A stretch of 49,569 nucleotides of DNA from Planctomycetota bacterium (GCA_021413735.1 JAIOPV010000009.1:1-49569), one strand, 5' to 3'; numbered from the stretch's first letter, positions 1-8,274 are shown. Notes: generated by a model not told the origin, from the sequence alone. Program-made: numbers and translations.

Positions 1-127
1 AACGGCTCGACAAAATCAACCGTCGGCCTAACGGCTAGACAAAATCAACCGTCGGCCTAACGGCTCGACAAAATCAACCGTCGGCCTAACGGCTCGACAA
101 AATCAACCGTCGGCCTAACGGCTCGAC
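1..127. repeat. 29-bp tandem repeat array
   Basis: A 29-bp unit that begins AACGGCTCGACAAAATCAAC repeats head to tail with starts at 1, 30, 59, 88 and 117. The copies are nearly identical; the second has CTAGAC in place of CTCGAC, and the last is cut after about 11 bases. There are no spacers, so it is not a CRISPR array. It lies just downstream of the stop of the beta-propeller gene on the minus strand and runs off the window, so the total copy number is unknown. Function unknown. Confidence 0.95.
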
Positions 128-142
128 GCTCACCATGTGCCC

Positions 143-1363
143 TTACTTCAACTTCACGCACACGAGCTTCGTGCCGTCGCGAGCGAACAGCCGCCCGTCG
201 GCCAGCGCCGCCATCGCGCGAGTTGGCTTGCCCAGAATCTTCGCCCGTGCTCGCTCCTCGTAACTTTTGGGTGAAGCGTCGAAACGCACGAGATCGCCGG
301 TCTGGCTCAATGCCACGATTCCGCCACCAACCGCGATCACCGACGCCACGCCGAAGTTCTCCTCACTCCACTTCACCGCTCCCGTCTTCCACTCGACGCA
401 CCGCAATTGTGCCGTGCCGACGTCGGCGCGACCGTGTGTGCCATACAGATAGTCGCCGACGCGAACGGCCGTGTTGTACTGGCTCGAAAGCGACTTGTCG
501 TTGGCCCACACGCTGGTGAGTTCGCCACCCTTCACACGCACGAGTGCTGCGCCCGTTTCATACGACGCCGAGAGGAAGATTTCGTCCTTCCACACCAGCG
601 GCGTCGCGGCCTGCACGCTCTCGTTGCTCCGTGGCCGAAACGGGAGCTTGTACATCTCCTTGCCGTTCGCCGCGTCGAAGACTCGCAATCCGAATCGCGT
701 GAGGAACACAGCCGCAGCCTTGCCGTCGATCTCGGCAGCGGTCGGCGACGAATAGCTCGCCGCGTCGTCGGTGGCTTTCCAGCGTTCCTTGCCGGTCGCA
801 GGGTCGAGCGCCACGACGCCCGCACCCTCGCCGCCGACGTTCAACACGAGGTTTCCGCCGACAATCAACGGCGACGGCGCCACACCGAAGAAGCCTTTGT
901 TCGCCTTGTATTCTTCGCGGATGTTGCGACCCCAGAGCTGTTTGCCGTTGGCGAGTTCCCATGCGTTCAGATCGCCGTTCGCTCCGAGCGTGAACACTTT
1001 GCCATCGGAGACGCACGGCGTGGACCGCGGCCCGTTGTCGAAGCCGAAGTCGTCGCGGTACTTGGTGACGTACTTCGCGGTCCACTTTTCTTTGCCGGTC
1101 GCGGGATCGAGAGCAACGAGGATTTCGTTGTCCTCGACGCGGTGAAAGAGCAGTACCTTGCCGTCTGCGACGACGGGTGACGCCCAGCCGGTGCCGACGT
1201 CGAGTTTCCACGCGATCGGCGGTCCGTCTTTGGGCCAGTCCCAGTTGAGTTTCGTTTCGGACGATTGCCCATCGCGCGTCGGCCCGAGGAGTTGCGGCCA
1301 GTCGGCTGCGGGCAGCGAGAAGGCAAGCGTCAGCGTGACAAAGACGGCGAAGGAGCGGGGCAT
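143..1363 (-). CDS. Secreted PQQ-type beta-propeller repeat protein
   Basis: A 406-residue exported protein with a short hydrophobic signal (MPRSFAVFVTLTLAFSLPA) followed by repeated beta-propeller blades of the PQQ/quinoprotein-dehydrogenase-like type. Recurrent blade motifs such as ALDPATGKEKW, ALDPATGKERW and DLNAWELANGKQLW are clear. This fold occurs in BamB and in many planctomycete secreted proteins. I see no methanol-dehydrogenase active-site signature, so a scaffold or binding role is more likely than catalysis. The start at 1363 was chosen because CCGGAG precedes the ATG and a signal peptide follows; an upstream in-frame start would put an unrelated tail before the signal. Its specific partner is unknown. 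Confidence 0.85.
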   Translation of the reverse strand: MPRSFAVFVTLTLAFSLPAADWPQLLGPTRDGQSSETKLNWDWPKDGPPIAWKLDVGTGWASPVVADGKVLLFHRVEDNEILVALDPATGKEKWTAKYVTKYRDDFGFDNGPRSTPCVSDGKVFTLGANGDLNAWELANGKQLWGRNIREEYKANKGFFGVAPSPLIVGGNLVLNVGGEGAGVVALDPATGKERWKATDDAASYSSPTAAEIDGKAAAVFLTRFGLRVFDAANGKEMYKLPFRPRSNESVQAATPLVWKDEIFLSASYETGAALVRVKGGELTSVWANDKSLSSQYNTAVRVGDYLYGTHGRADVGTAQLRCVEWKTGAVKWSEENFGVASVIAVGGGIVALSQTGDLVRFDASPKSYEERARAKILGKPTRAMAALADGRLFARDGTKLVCVKLK

Positions 1364-1403
1364 CGATTGCTCCGGATGTTGTGAGATCGGTGGCATTGTC
1401 AGT

Positions 1404-1856
1404 TCATTCCCAGATGTACTTCTCGTCGAACGGAATCTCGTGCTTAACCAACATCCCGCGGAACTCATCTTGAAACGTCCGCTTTTCGTGGTGTTCGGCC
1501 TGGTTCACAATGTACGTTTTCACCACATCTATCGCCGAATGGCTTACCGTAAACGCACCATATCCCGCTTGCCACCAGAGTCCGCCGACATCTGGGAATG
1601 CATCGTGAGCCCACCCGGACGAACCGGCTTTGTTTTCACGCAACACGTCCTTGAGAGCCCAATCTTGCCGTAACGTCACGAGCATGTGAACGTGATCTTC
1701 AATCCCGCCAATCTGAATTGGCGTGCCGTACAAATCACGAACGATGCCGCCGAGGTACTCCCACAATCGTGGCTGAATTTCAGTGGTGATCGTTGGGACT
1801 CGGTTCTTGGTGCTGAACACGAGATGATAATGCAGGCAGGTGTACGATTGGGGCAT
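1404..1856 (-). CDS. REP-associated tyrosine transposase (Y1/IS200-type)
   Basis: A 150-residue single-domain HUH nuclease of the Y1_Tnp family. The His-hydrophobe-His motif is at residues 55-57 (DHVHML), and the probable catalytic tyrosine is Y115 in KTYIVNQAEHH, with Q119 and the following HH also conserved in the family. Length is normal for IS200/RAYT enzymes. No tnpB gene adjoins it. A roughly 62-bp inverted repeat with internal hairpins begins 25 bp upstream of its start, as expected for a RAYT, which cuts single-stranded palindromic REP DNA. GAGG precedes the ATG at a good distance. The gene appears intact. It could instead be a solitary IS200-like transposase, but the neighbouring palindromes favour RAYT. 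Confidence 0.88.
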   Translation of the reverse strand: MPQSYTCLHYHLVFSTKNRVPTITTEIQPRLWEYLGGIVRDLYGTPIQIGGIEDHVHMLVTLRQDWALKDVLRENKAGSSGWAHDAFPDVGGLWWQAGYGAFTVSHSAIDVVKTYIVNQAEHHEKRTFQDEFRGMLVKHEIPFDEKYIWE

Positions 1857-1880
1857 CTTATGCCTCTGTCGTGAAATATT

Positions 1881-2114
1881 GGTTTTTCGCCCTGGAAGGG
1901 CGACGGATGGTAGCCAGGGGTGCAGCGAAGCGCAACCCCTGGTCCCGAAGCGAAATCGATGTAACCGTTGCCGTGCGTTTTGAACGCTGTCGTTTGCCGT
2001 ACGTTTTCGTGGCGTTCCGGGGTGTATCCGTTTCTGGTGTTTGGTTCACGTTTCCAGGGGTTGCGCTTCGCTCCACCCCTGGCTACCATCCGTCGCCCTT
2101 CCAGGGCTAAAACC
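1881..2114. repeat. Large inverted repeat with REP-like hairpins beside the RAYT gene
   Basis: Arms at 1881-1942 and 2054-2114 are almost perfect reverse complements of each other (few mismatches, one indel), separated by about 110 bp. Each arm contains smaller hairpins: GCCCTGGAAGGGC, and an outer pair CCAGGGGT...ACCCCTGG enclosing GCGCTTCGC-type sequence. This double-hairpin layout is that of a BIME-like element mobilised by a RAYT. The core CGCCCTGGAAGGGC recurs near 28430. No gene is supported inside it. Confidence 0.85.
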
Positions 2115-2123
2115 AAGGCACGG

Positions 2124-3188
2124 TTACTTCAACCATTTCACACAGAACGCGATGGCTTCCTTGCGGTCTTCGGCGGTTACCGAATGCCCCACGCCCGCGT
2201 TCACTCGCACCACGAGCTTATCCTTCGCGCCAGCCTTCGCGAACGCTTCTTCGGCTGCCGCAATCGCAATCTTCGCACCCTCCACTGGGCAGTTCGGATC
2301 CTTGTCGCCGTTCGCGATGAACAACGCCCGACCCGCGAAGAGACGAATCAGATTCGGGCAGTCGTTGTCGTCCAGAATGCCCGGAATCACCTTCGACCAC
2401 AGTTCACGACACACTCGCTGATTCACGGCTTTCTCGCCGAGGTCTTTCGCTGCTGCCTCGTGAGCGGCCTTGATCGTGTTCGCACGACCCTGCCACTTTT
2501 CGTTTTCGAGGCTCCATTTGAAGCTCTGCACGCCGATCAACGGAGCCGCGACCACAACGCGATCATCCACCGACGCCGCGAGCCACGTTTGAATGCCGCC
2601 CATGCTAATGCCCATCATGCCGATCTTCTTCGCGTTCACCGCTTCGTTCGTTTCCAGCACGTCGATCAGACGCCAGAGATCCCACACCGTGTCGTAGTAG
2701 AACGGGTGCTCGTGTGGCTTGCCTGATGGTGCCTTCCACGCTTGCGTGATCGCCTCGACATACGCCGCCGAACCCTTCGCACCACCGCTGCGGTCGCCGT
2801 GATAGCGTGCGTCGATGGCGATTCCGACGACGCCTTGCTTCGCGAAGTCTTCGAGCCACGAGATGACGTTGTCCTTGTTGCCGCCGGTGCCGTGCAGCAC
2901 GATCATCGCGGGAAGTTTGCCCTTCTGTTCCGTCGGCGCGACCATCAGCACGGGCACACGCTCGATGGTGCCGTCGGCTTTCTTTTCGCTGGCGAACGTC
3001 CACCGTGTGTACTTCAGGCCGCCCTTTTCGACGGCCTTCGCTTCTTCGCGAACGTCGGCGGGCACCTTGGGTCGGTCGAGGATCTTGAGTAACGCGACCT
3101 TGGCTTTTTCGGGCGGAAGTGGCTCGGCAGCGGTGGCGAGCGATGCGAAAGTGGCGAGCAGCAGGGAGAGCAGCAAACGGGCCAGCAT
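2124..3188 (-). CDS. Secreted alpha/beta hydrolase (dienelactone hydrolase/acetyl-xylan-esterase-like)
   Basis: A 354-residue exported hydrolase. Residues 1-21 are a signal peptide ending near TAAEP. The nucleophile elbow is GISMGG with Ser195, the acid is likely D295 or D297 in ANGDKDPNC, and the base is His335 in AGVGHS. The oxyanion region IVLHGTGGNKDN lies at about 97-107. These form the canonical Ser-Asp-His triad of the DLH/AXE1/S9-like group, which hydrolyse ester (or peptide) bonds; the substrate cannot be read from the sequence. The start at 3188 has GGAG upstream and begins at the signal peptide. It lies downstream of the isomerase gene on the same strand, separated by a terminator-like hairpin and a palindrome, so it is probably a separate unit. 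Confidence 0.88.
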   Translation of the reverse strand: MLARLLLSLLLATFASLATAAEPLPPEKAKVALLKILDRPKVPADVREEAKAVEKGGLKYTRWTFASEKKADGTIERVPVLMVAPTEQKGKLPAMIVLHGTGGNKDNVISWLEDFAKQGVVGIAIDARYHGDRSGGAKGSAAYVEAITQAWKAPSGKPHEHPFYYDTVWDLWRLIDVLETNEAVNAKKIGMMGISMGGIQTWLAASVDDRVVVAAPLIGVQSFKWSLENEKWQGRANTIKAAHEAAAKDLGEKAVNQRVCRELWSKVIPGILDDNDCPNLIRLFAGRALFIANGDKDPNCPVEGAKIAIAAAEEAFAKAGAKDKLVVRVNAGVGHSVTAEDRKEAIAFCVKWLK

Positions 3189-3237
3189 GAAGAGGCTCCA
3201 TGAGTGTGGGAGCCTGATGATAACGTACAAAGAGCAG

Positions 3238-3266
3238 AAAGCCCACCCGTTACACGGATGGGCTTT
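3238..3266 (-). terminator. Probable intrinsic terminator
   Basis: Inverted repeat AAAGCCCACCCG / CGGATGGGCTTT with a 5-base loop and one mismatch. On the minus strand the stem is followed by TCTGCTCTTTG, which is moderately U-rich. It would end transcription from the isomerase gene at 3372-4457 before the hydrolase gene. Confidence 0.55.
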
Positions 3267-3285
3267 CAATGTCATCGACTGTATT

Positions 3286-3356
3286 GCGAGCCACGGGGTT
3301 TATCCCCGTGGGCCTCTGGTGATGCACAGACCAGGGGGATAAACCCCGTGGCTCGC
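3286..3356. repeat. Palindromic repeat, perfect 22-bp arms
   Basis: Arms at 3286-3307 and 3335-3356 are exact reverse complements (core GCCACGGGGTTTATCCCC), separated by 27 bp. It lies in the gap between two minus-strand genes. It resembles dispersed intergenic REP-type elements rather than a terminator, since the loop is long and no T-tract follows. Confidence 0.85.
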
Positions 3357-3371
3357 TGGTATCCGCATTGG

Positions 3372-4457
3372 TCACGGTTTCGGTGCTGGCGGCGGGGTCA
3401 TCGGAGGCGTCATGGGCTTTGGCGTCGGCGTTGCTGATGGAGGCGCGATGCCACCGGTCTGCATGACGCCGTTCACGTATTCACGAAGCTCCTGCGGGCT
3501 TGGCGGCCCCTTCAAGAACACATTCGGATTCGCGGCCTCCTTGCACTCCTTGAAGAAGACCGGAATCATCTCCGCGATCTTCTTGTCGTACATTTCCTTC
3601 TCGAAGGCTTCGCGAACCTTGCCTTCTAGTTTCGCCATTGGGTCCTTTGGAATGATCGCGACGCACTTGAAGCACATGACGCCAGCCGACGTCTGGATCA
3701 ACTCGCTGATCTCACCCTGCTTCAGATTGAAGAGAGTTTGGGTTGTCCTGATGCTGGCCGGATCATCTGAGGCGGGGTGTTTCCCGATGGGAGCAATCAG
3801 GCCGGCCGCGGCTGCGAGGTTCTGATCGGGTTGCATGCGTGCCACGCGATCAAACTCCGCATCGCTCTCGCGGGCTTCGCCCCACTGCTTCTGGGCGATC
3901 TTCAAATCCTTCTCGTTCCAACAGATGACCTTGGCCTGACGCCGTTCGCCATACTTGTTTTCAAATGCTTTCTGAAGGTCTTCCTCGGCTACCTTCACCC
4001 GGTCGCGGCACATCTTGCCGAGCAGGATCTTGGGCTTGATGACGTCCTCGGTCCACTCGTAAAGCGACTTGTTGTAGCGTGGCAGAATGTGCGTCGTGAA
4101 GTCTTTGAAGGTAATGCCCATGCCGCGAAGGTCTTCGTTCAGCGACGCCTCAATCTCAGTCGGAGTGACAGTTACCTTCCGCTTCGCGGCCTCGACTTCG
4201 ATGATCTTCTTGTTCACGAGCAGTTCGAGTTTCTCGTGACCGCCGCGAGCGATGAGGAACTCGCCGAGATCTTCGCGAGTCACGGGAATGCTGCCGTAGA
4301 TGTACGCGACGACTCGCTTATCAGCGGGCGGTGGGGTGCCCGGCTGTTGTGCCGTGAGCCGATCCGACGTGATCCCGAACACATACCCGGCAGCAGCGAC
4401 CCCGGCCAATCCAAGGGCTCGCATCCACCGCCGACCCAAAATCGCCTTGAGCGTCAT
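3372..4457 (-). CDS. SurA/parvulin-type peptidylprolyl isomerase, membrane-anchored or exported
   Basis: A 361-residue protein with an N-terminal hydrophobic segment (about residues 12-28, ALGLAGVAAAGYVFGITSDRL), a helical SurA_N-like region with VTREDLGEFLIARGG and LVNKKIIEVEAAKRKVTVT, and a PPIC-like domain at about 165-265 (AKVICW, FNLKQGEISELIQTSAGVMCFK). The C-terminus is Pro/Thr-rich and probably disordered. Family knowledge suggests a periplasmic chaperone or prolyl isomerase for outer-membrane or secreted proteins. Start 4457 has GAGGGG seven bases upstream; a TTG five codons earlier is less likely. The parvulin domain diverges from the Escherichia coli form, so isomerase activity is inferred, not shown. 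Confidence 0.8.
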   Translation of the reverse strand: MTLKAILGRRWMRALGLAGVAAAGYVFGITSDRLTAQQPGTPPPADKRVVAYIYGSIPVTREDLGEFLIARGGHEKLELLVNKKIIEVEAAKRKVTVTPTEIEASLNEDLRGMGITFKDFTTHILPRYNKSLYEWTEDVIKPKILLGKMCRDRVKVAEEDLQKAFENKYGERRQAKVICWNEKDLKIAQKQWGEARESDAEFDRVARMQPDQNLAAAAGLIAPIGKHPASDDPASIRTTQTLFNLKQGEISELIQTSAGVMCFKCVAIIPKDPMAKLEGKVREAFEKEMYDKKIAEMIPVFFKECKEAANPNVFLKGPPSPQELREYVNGVMQTGGIAPPSATPTPKPMTPPMTPPPAPKP

Positions 4458-4643
4458 GCTTCGTCCCCTCAAACACAGGGCAGGTTTAGCGGCGAGGCTT
4501 ATAACCCGTGTCGCGATTCACGCAAGGGAACTTGAGCCAATCTTGCGAAATTTTAACCGCTGACTCCGGGTTGACGCCTTTGCTTTCCGTGGGTATCTGC
4601 ACCGATAATTGCGAACTACTCACGGACGGAAAGGCGAAACGGA

Positions 4644-5501
4644 ATGCGGGCAACCGCACTACTCGCGGCGTTGACATGCGCGGCCCTCGCGGGATGCTTC
4701 GGACCACGCAAGGCCGACGTCTCCACGATCGTTCGCTCCCTCACGCCGCCGGTCGTCTTCGAGGGAGTGATCGTTGAATCGGTCCTCATCGAACAACCCA
4801 TTGCCGACGCATTCCTCGATCACGACTTATGGGCCGAGGTCTCACCCATTGGTGTGCCTGAAACGCAAGTTCTGCTCGACGAGAACGGCCTTCGCATCGG
4901 AATCATCACCGGCAGCGGCCCGCAGAAATTCCAGACGCTTCTCGCATCCGAAACCGACACCGTAAGCCCGCAGCGAACGACATTCCAGCTTCGCAAGGAG
5001 ACCGTCATTCCGACGGCAACGCCGAATGGCGCGTGCAAGTTCGACCTGCGCACCGACCTCGGCGCGAAGGCGAATCCGGTGGAGTTGAAGCAGGCTCGTT
5101 GCGGCGTGTTGGTGCGTCCGCAACTCACGGCGAACGGTCAGGTGAAGGTGTGGTGCGAGCCGCAGATTCAGTACGGCGATCGGCAACAATGGCTGCGACC
5201 CAACGAAGACGCGACGAAGTTCGCACAGCACAACGAGGTGCCGGTCGAGAAGTACACGACGCTCGGCTGCGAAGCGACGCTCGGAGCCGACGACTATCTC
5301 GTCATCGGTTGGGACGCGGACGCACCAGACACGCTCGGGTCGGTGCTGTTCTCGGCAGACGCGGGTGGCCGACCGCGTCAGCGGGTGCTGGTGATTCGGG
5401 CACGTTCGGCGAAGCCGCTGGCACCGCCCGATTTACCGCCGATTGCAGGCTCCTCGAAACGTCCGTCCGTGGCGACACAAGCCGCAGCATCACTGAAATG
5501 A
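4644..5501 (+). CDS. Hypothetical lipoprotein
   Basis: A 285-residue protein with a clear lipobox (LLAALTCAALAGC, lipidated Cys18), so probably attached to a membrane after export. The rest is a soluble beta-rich-looking domain with no catalytic motif that I recognise; the last 30 residues are Pro/Ser/Ala-rich. GAAAGG lies upstream of the ATG. Its stop codon overlaps the end of the convergent gene at 5490-6107 by 12 bp, so the two share their terminal sequence. Function unknown. Confidence 0.8.
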   Translation: MRATALLAALTCAALAGCFGPRKADVSTIVRSLTPPVVFEGVIVESVLIEQPIADAFLDHDLWAEVSPIGVPETQVLLDENGLRIGIITGSGPQKFQTLLASETDTVSPQRTTFQLRKETVIPTATPNGACKFDLRTDLGAKANPVELKQARCGVLVRPQLTANGQVKVWCEPQIQYGDRQQWLRPNEDATKFAQHNEVPVEKYTTLGCEATLGADDYLVIGWDADAPDTLGSVLFSADAGGRPRQRVLVIRARSAKPLAPPDLPPIAGSSKRPSVATQAAASLK

Positions 5502-6107
5502 TTTCTCGGCACGGCGTTTTAGCCAGCTTCCAACGCTGATCTTTTTTGACACAAGCAATCCGTAGACGAGCGAGATCAACGCGGGCGGACCCATCCACAG
5601 GATGAGTTCTTCGGGTGGGAACTTGACCGCGCCGCCTGCATCGTGCCACACCTGCGCCGTGGGCTTTTTCGCGAGCATTTCCCCGAGCAACACTCCAATC
5701 GCCAGCAGGAGCAACCCGACCGCGACATCAGCCACGACTGGCAACAATTTCTTGCGTTCGCGTTGGGGTTCGGGTTGCGGGGTCGATTGCGGAACGGGGT
5801 CAGATTGCCGTCGCTTCTTCGGTGGCTTCGGGCGTTCGACCTGGGGTGGTGGCTCGACTGGCGGAAGTTCTGCCTCGGGTTCCGGCTCTGGTTCGGGCGG
5901 TGGCGGCGGAATGGGAACGGGCACCGGCTTCTGTTTCGGCAACGCAACGACTGGAGGCGGGGGCGGAGGAACTGGTTCAGGCTCGGCGGTGCTGATTTCG
6001 GGAACGACGAGAGGCTGCCCGCACCCCTTGCACAGGAGCGGCATGCGAGCCAGGACACCCGGCAGTTCATATCGCCGACTGCAATGCGGGCAGTTAAACC
6101 GGATCAA
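5490..6107 (-). CDS. Zinc-ribbon, proline-rich, two-transmembrane protein
   Basis: A 205-residue protein. The N-terminus is a small zinc-ribbon with paired cysteines C6/C9 (CPHC) and C26/C29 (CKGC). Residues about 40-120 are a low-complexity Pro/Glu linker. Two hydrophobic helices follow at about 124-145 (VADVAVGLLLLAIGVLLGEM) and about 170-187, with a basic tail. This MJ0042-like finger plus linker plus membrane helix layout is common in Planctomycetes and myxobacteria; the role is unknown. The start is TTG at 6107 with GAAGG upstream. The first downstream ATG would remove the first cysteine pair, which argues for the TTG. Confidence 0.78.
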   Translation of the reverse strand: MIRFNCPHCSRRYELPGVLARMPLLCKGCGQPLVVPEISTAEPEPVPPPPPPVVALPKQKPVPVPIPPPPPEPEPEPEAELPPVEPPPQVERPKPPKKRRQSDPVPQSTPQPEPQRERKKLLPVVADVAVGLLLLAIGVLLGEMLAKKPTAQVWHDAGGAVKFPPEELILWMGPPALISLVYGLLVSKKISVGSWLKRRAEKSFQ

Positions 6108-6241
6108 CGTGTGCCTTCGGGTCGAATGACGGAGCTATCGCGATCATAGTGGATATGCGGAAGCTGTGACGAATTGCGCCCGGCATGGTGCAACTGTGCT
6201 GTACGTCGTGAGCGTTAAAATCGGAACCATCAGCCGCTGCG

Positions 6242-6616
6242 TCAAATCTGGATGAAATCTGAGAACCAGGTCGACCCAAAGCAAACCCATCCATCCTCCG
6301 TCTGGCAATACCACACATAAAGCGTGCCACGCTCAGGATGGAACAGTCCGCGAGGATGATAGATCACGGTTCGGATAGCGGTCTCGGGCAGTGTCCAAGA
6401 AGGATCCGGTACTTGACCTCCTACACCAGAATATCCTGGATACTCGCGGTAAGCTTCTCCGTATCCCCACATGACCTGCAATTCGGTCTGTCCAATGAGT
6501 TTGTCGTACACCATATCGGCGCCAAAAATCACGCAAGCCAGACGCGGCAGATACACGAGCGAAACCCAGATCAGCACAATGGTCCAAACTCGTTGCTTCG
6601 TGACGTGCCTGCTCAC
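6242..6616 (-). CDS. Small membrane-anchored hypothetical protein
   Basis: A 124-residue protein starting at GTG 6616, with a hydrophobic segment at about residues 10-30 (VWTIVLIWVSLVYLPRLACVI) followed by an extracytoplasmic Trp/Tyr-rich domain (YVWYCQTEDGWVCFGSTWF). The start codon overlaps the stop of the upstream gene in a 4-base GTGA, and GGAG sits at a good distance inside the upstream gene, so the two are probably translationally coupled. I do not recognise the family. Confidence 0.65.
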   Translation of the reverse strand: MSRHVTKQRVWTIVLIWVSLVYLPRLACVIFGADMVYDKLIGQTELQVMWGYGEAYREYPGYSGVGGQVPDPSWTLPETAIRTVIYHPRGLFHPERGTLYVWYCQTEDGWVCFGSTWFSDFIQI

Positions 6617-7539
6617 TTTCTGAACTCCTCGTGCAGTGCCGCGATGGTCGTTTCGCAGTCCGCAAGCGTCCCCACGACCACGAAGCACCGGAACGCATAC
6701 TCGCCTGCCGGCACGCCCTTCGGATCACGAATGCGGAACACGCAGTTCCACTTCACCACCTTCGCTGCCTTGAAACGGTTTCGTCCATAGCCCGCAGCCT
6801 CGAAACCCTTGCTCGGTTGGTCCGGCGAGAACACGCCCATGGCGAACTTGCCGTCGGCGGTTGCCAGTACGACGGGGTCGGCTTGCTCGCCGGGACCGTC
6901 GGTCAACGGTTTCAGTTTGCCAGTCTTGGCGTCGAAGCGGTGGAACGTGTCGAACTCGGGGGGCATGTACCCGGTGACCGCCTCGAACTGTGCGTAGGTG
7001 TGTCCCTCGCCCTTCGGCACCAGAAACGTGACGCGATACTCGATCGCGTGCGGTAATTGCTTGTGCCCGATCGTGACCCGCTTGGCGAGGTAATGCTCCG
7101 ATAGCGGGCCGTCGTTGCGGGCCGGGTTCCCAAACGATTTCTCGCCGGGCTTCAGCCAGAACGCCATGCGGTTGAGCGTGACGAGTTGGTTCTCCTTGGC
7201 GCTCAACTCCAGCAGTCGGCTCGTGGACTTCGGACCTGCACCGTCAGCAACACTGCCCGCTTCCGTGGGGTTGAACACCTCGGGAATGAACTTCTGGCCG
7301 CAATCGAAGTTCGACGCCGATTGCATCTGTCGGCCGTGGTCGGTGCTGTCGATGAACTCCTTTCCGCCCCAGGTCAGCGAGTGAATCGCTCCCGCGACGC
7401 GGCTCGTTGTCGTGATGACGATTTCCGACGAGCCTGCTTTCGCACGGATGACCGCGTCGCCCGACACCGGCGGGTTCTGTGCCTCGCCGGGTTGGACGGC
7501 AACACAGCAAACAACGAGTAAGCAAAGGAAGCGCTTCAT
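6613..7539 (-). CDS. Secreted hypothetical protein, possibly of mutarotase-like beta fold
   Basis: A 308-residue protein with an N-terminal signal peptide (MKRFLCLLVVCCVAVQPGEA). The mature part contains SLTWGGKEFIDSTDHGRQMQSASNF, which resembles the N-terminal strand pattern of aldose-epimerase-like or carbohydrate-binding beta-sandwich proteins, but I cannot confirm a catalytic His/Glu pair. The downstream membrane protein overlaps it by four bases, so they probably act together. The Shine-Dalgarno match is weak. Confidence 0.7.
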   Translation of the reverse strand: MKRFLCLLVVCCVAVQPGEAQNPPVSGDAVIRAKAGSSEIVITTTSRVAGAIHSLTWGGKEFIDSTDHGRQMQSASNFDCGQKFIPEVFNPTEAGSVADGAGPKSTSRLLELSAKENQLVTLNRMAFWLKPGEKSFGNPARNDGPLSEHYLAKRVTIGHKQLPHAIEYRVTFLVPKGEGHTYAQFEAVTGYMPPEFDTFHRFDAKTGKLKPLTDGPGEQADPVVLATADGKFAMGVFSPDQPSKGFEAAGYGRNRFKAAKVVKWNCVFRIRDPKGVPAGEYAFRCFVVVGTLADCETTIAALHEEFRK

Positions 7540-7643
7540 CCTGACATCTTATCCGCGATGAGTTGACGGCAATCCATTCGTTACGCATGTAATGTACATA
7601 AGATCACTTCTTGATTCCTCTCCCCCAAACCCCTCGGACAGCC

Positions 7644-8210
7644 ATGTCACCGCTTGAAATTCGCGTGTTGCCGATCTCGGAACTGAAGCCCGCCCCGTAC
7701 AACCCTCGCCGCGTGTTATCACCCACGTCGCCCGCGTATCGCAAACTCAAGGCGAGTCTCAGCGAGTTCGGACTGGTCGAACCGCTCGTGTGGAATGAAC
7801 TCTCGGGGTACGTTGTCGGCGGTCACGCGAGACTACGAATCCTGAAAGAACTCGGCGTCACGGAAGTGTCGGTGTCGGTGGTGTGGTTGACGGATGCTCG
7901 CGAGAAAGCGCTGAACGTGCTGCTGAACAATCAGGAAGCGCAAGGGCGGTACGATTCATCGAAGCTGGCCGATCTGCTCACGGAGTTGGAAGAGACGGCA
8001 GAACTGGAACTGACCGGCTTCGATGCGAGAACGCTCACGAACTTGCGATTCGAACCCGCTGAAGCCGAAGCCGAACCCGAAGCGAATCCGGATCGCGTGG
8101 AAATTACACTCGTGACGGATGCCGCGACCTACGAGAAGTTCGCGACGGAACTGGATGTGCTTGTGGGGCGATACGATTTGGTCACGCACTTGCGACGGGG
8201 TGGGGGATAA
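7644..8210 (+). CDS. ParB/Srx-fold nuclease-domain protein
   Basis: A 188-residue protein. Residues about 1-95 are a ParB N-terminal domain: LPISELKPAPYNPR, then LSEFGLVEPLVWN and the GGHARLRILKELG box that binds nucleotide in ParB-family proteins, then a helix with NVLLNNQEAQGRYD. There is no canonical ParB helix-turn-helix or dimer domain, and no parA neighbour, so chromosome segregation is unlikely. Such stand-alone ParB-like proteins are often found with DNA methylases and phages. An in-frame TTG at 7611 could be used, but the ATG at 7644 aligns with the start of the domain. The acidic stretch EPAEAEAEPEANP separates a short C-terminal region of unknown function. Confidence 0.75.
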   Translation: MSPLEIRVLPISELKPAPYNPRRVLSPTSPAYRKLKASLSEFGLVEPLVWNELSGYVVGGHARLRILKELGVTEVSVSVVWLTDAREKALNVLLNNQEAQGRYDSSKLADLLTELEETAELELTGFDARTLTNLRFEPAEAEAEPEANPDRVEITLVTDAATYEKFATELDVLVGRYDLVTHLRRGGG

Positions 8211-8212
8211 GT

Positions 8213-8265
8213 TTTGCCGCTTGCGGCGTATCGCTCACAAAGCGCGCTACGCCGCAAGCGGCAAA
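8213..8265. repeat. Palindromic repeat, 18-bp arms (family A)
   Basis: Perfect arms TTTGCCGCTTGCGGCGTA at 8213-8230 and its reverse complement at 8248-8265. It lies between the ParB-like gene and the glycyl-tRNA synthetase gene (convergent), where it could also act as a terminator. The core CCGCTTGCGGCGTA recurs, with variation, at 12790-12842 and as a half-site at 28476-28490. Confidence 0.88.
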
Positions 8266-8274
8266 GACACACGG

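Noticed and set aside
1-127. CRISPR array
   Set aside because: The 29-bp units are directly adjacent with no spacers and no cas genes.
1676-2116. 146-codon minus-strand ORF through the inverted repeat
   Set aside because: It crosses the REP-like arms and the start of the RAYT gene in another frame; no domain.
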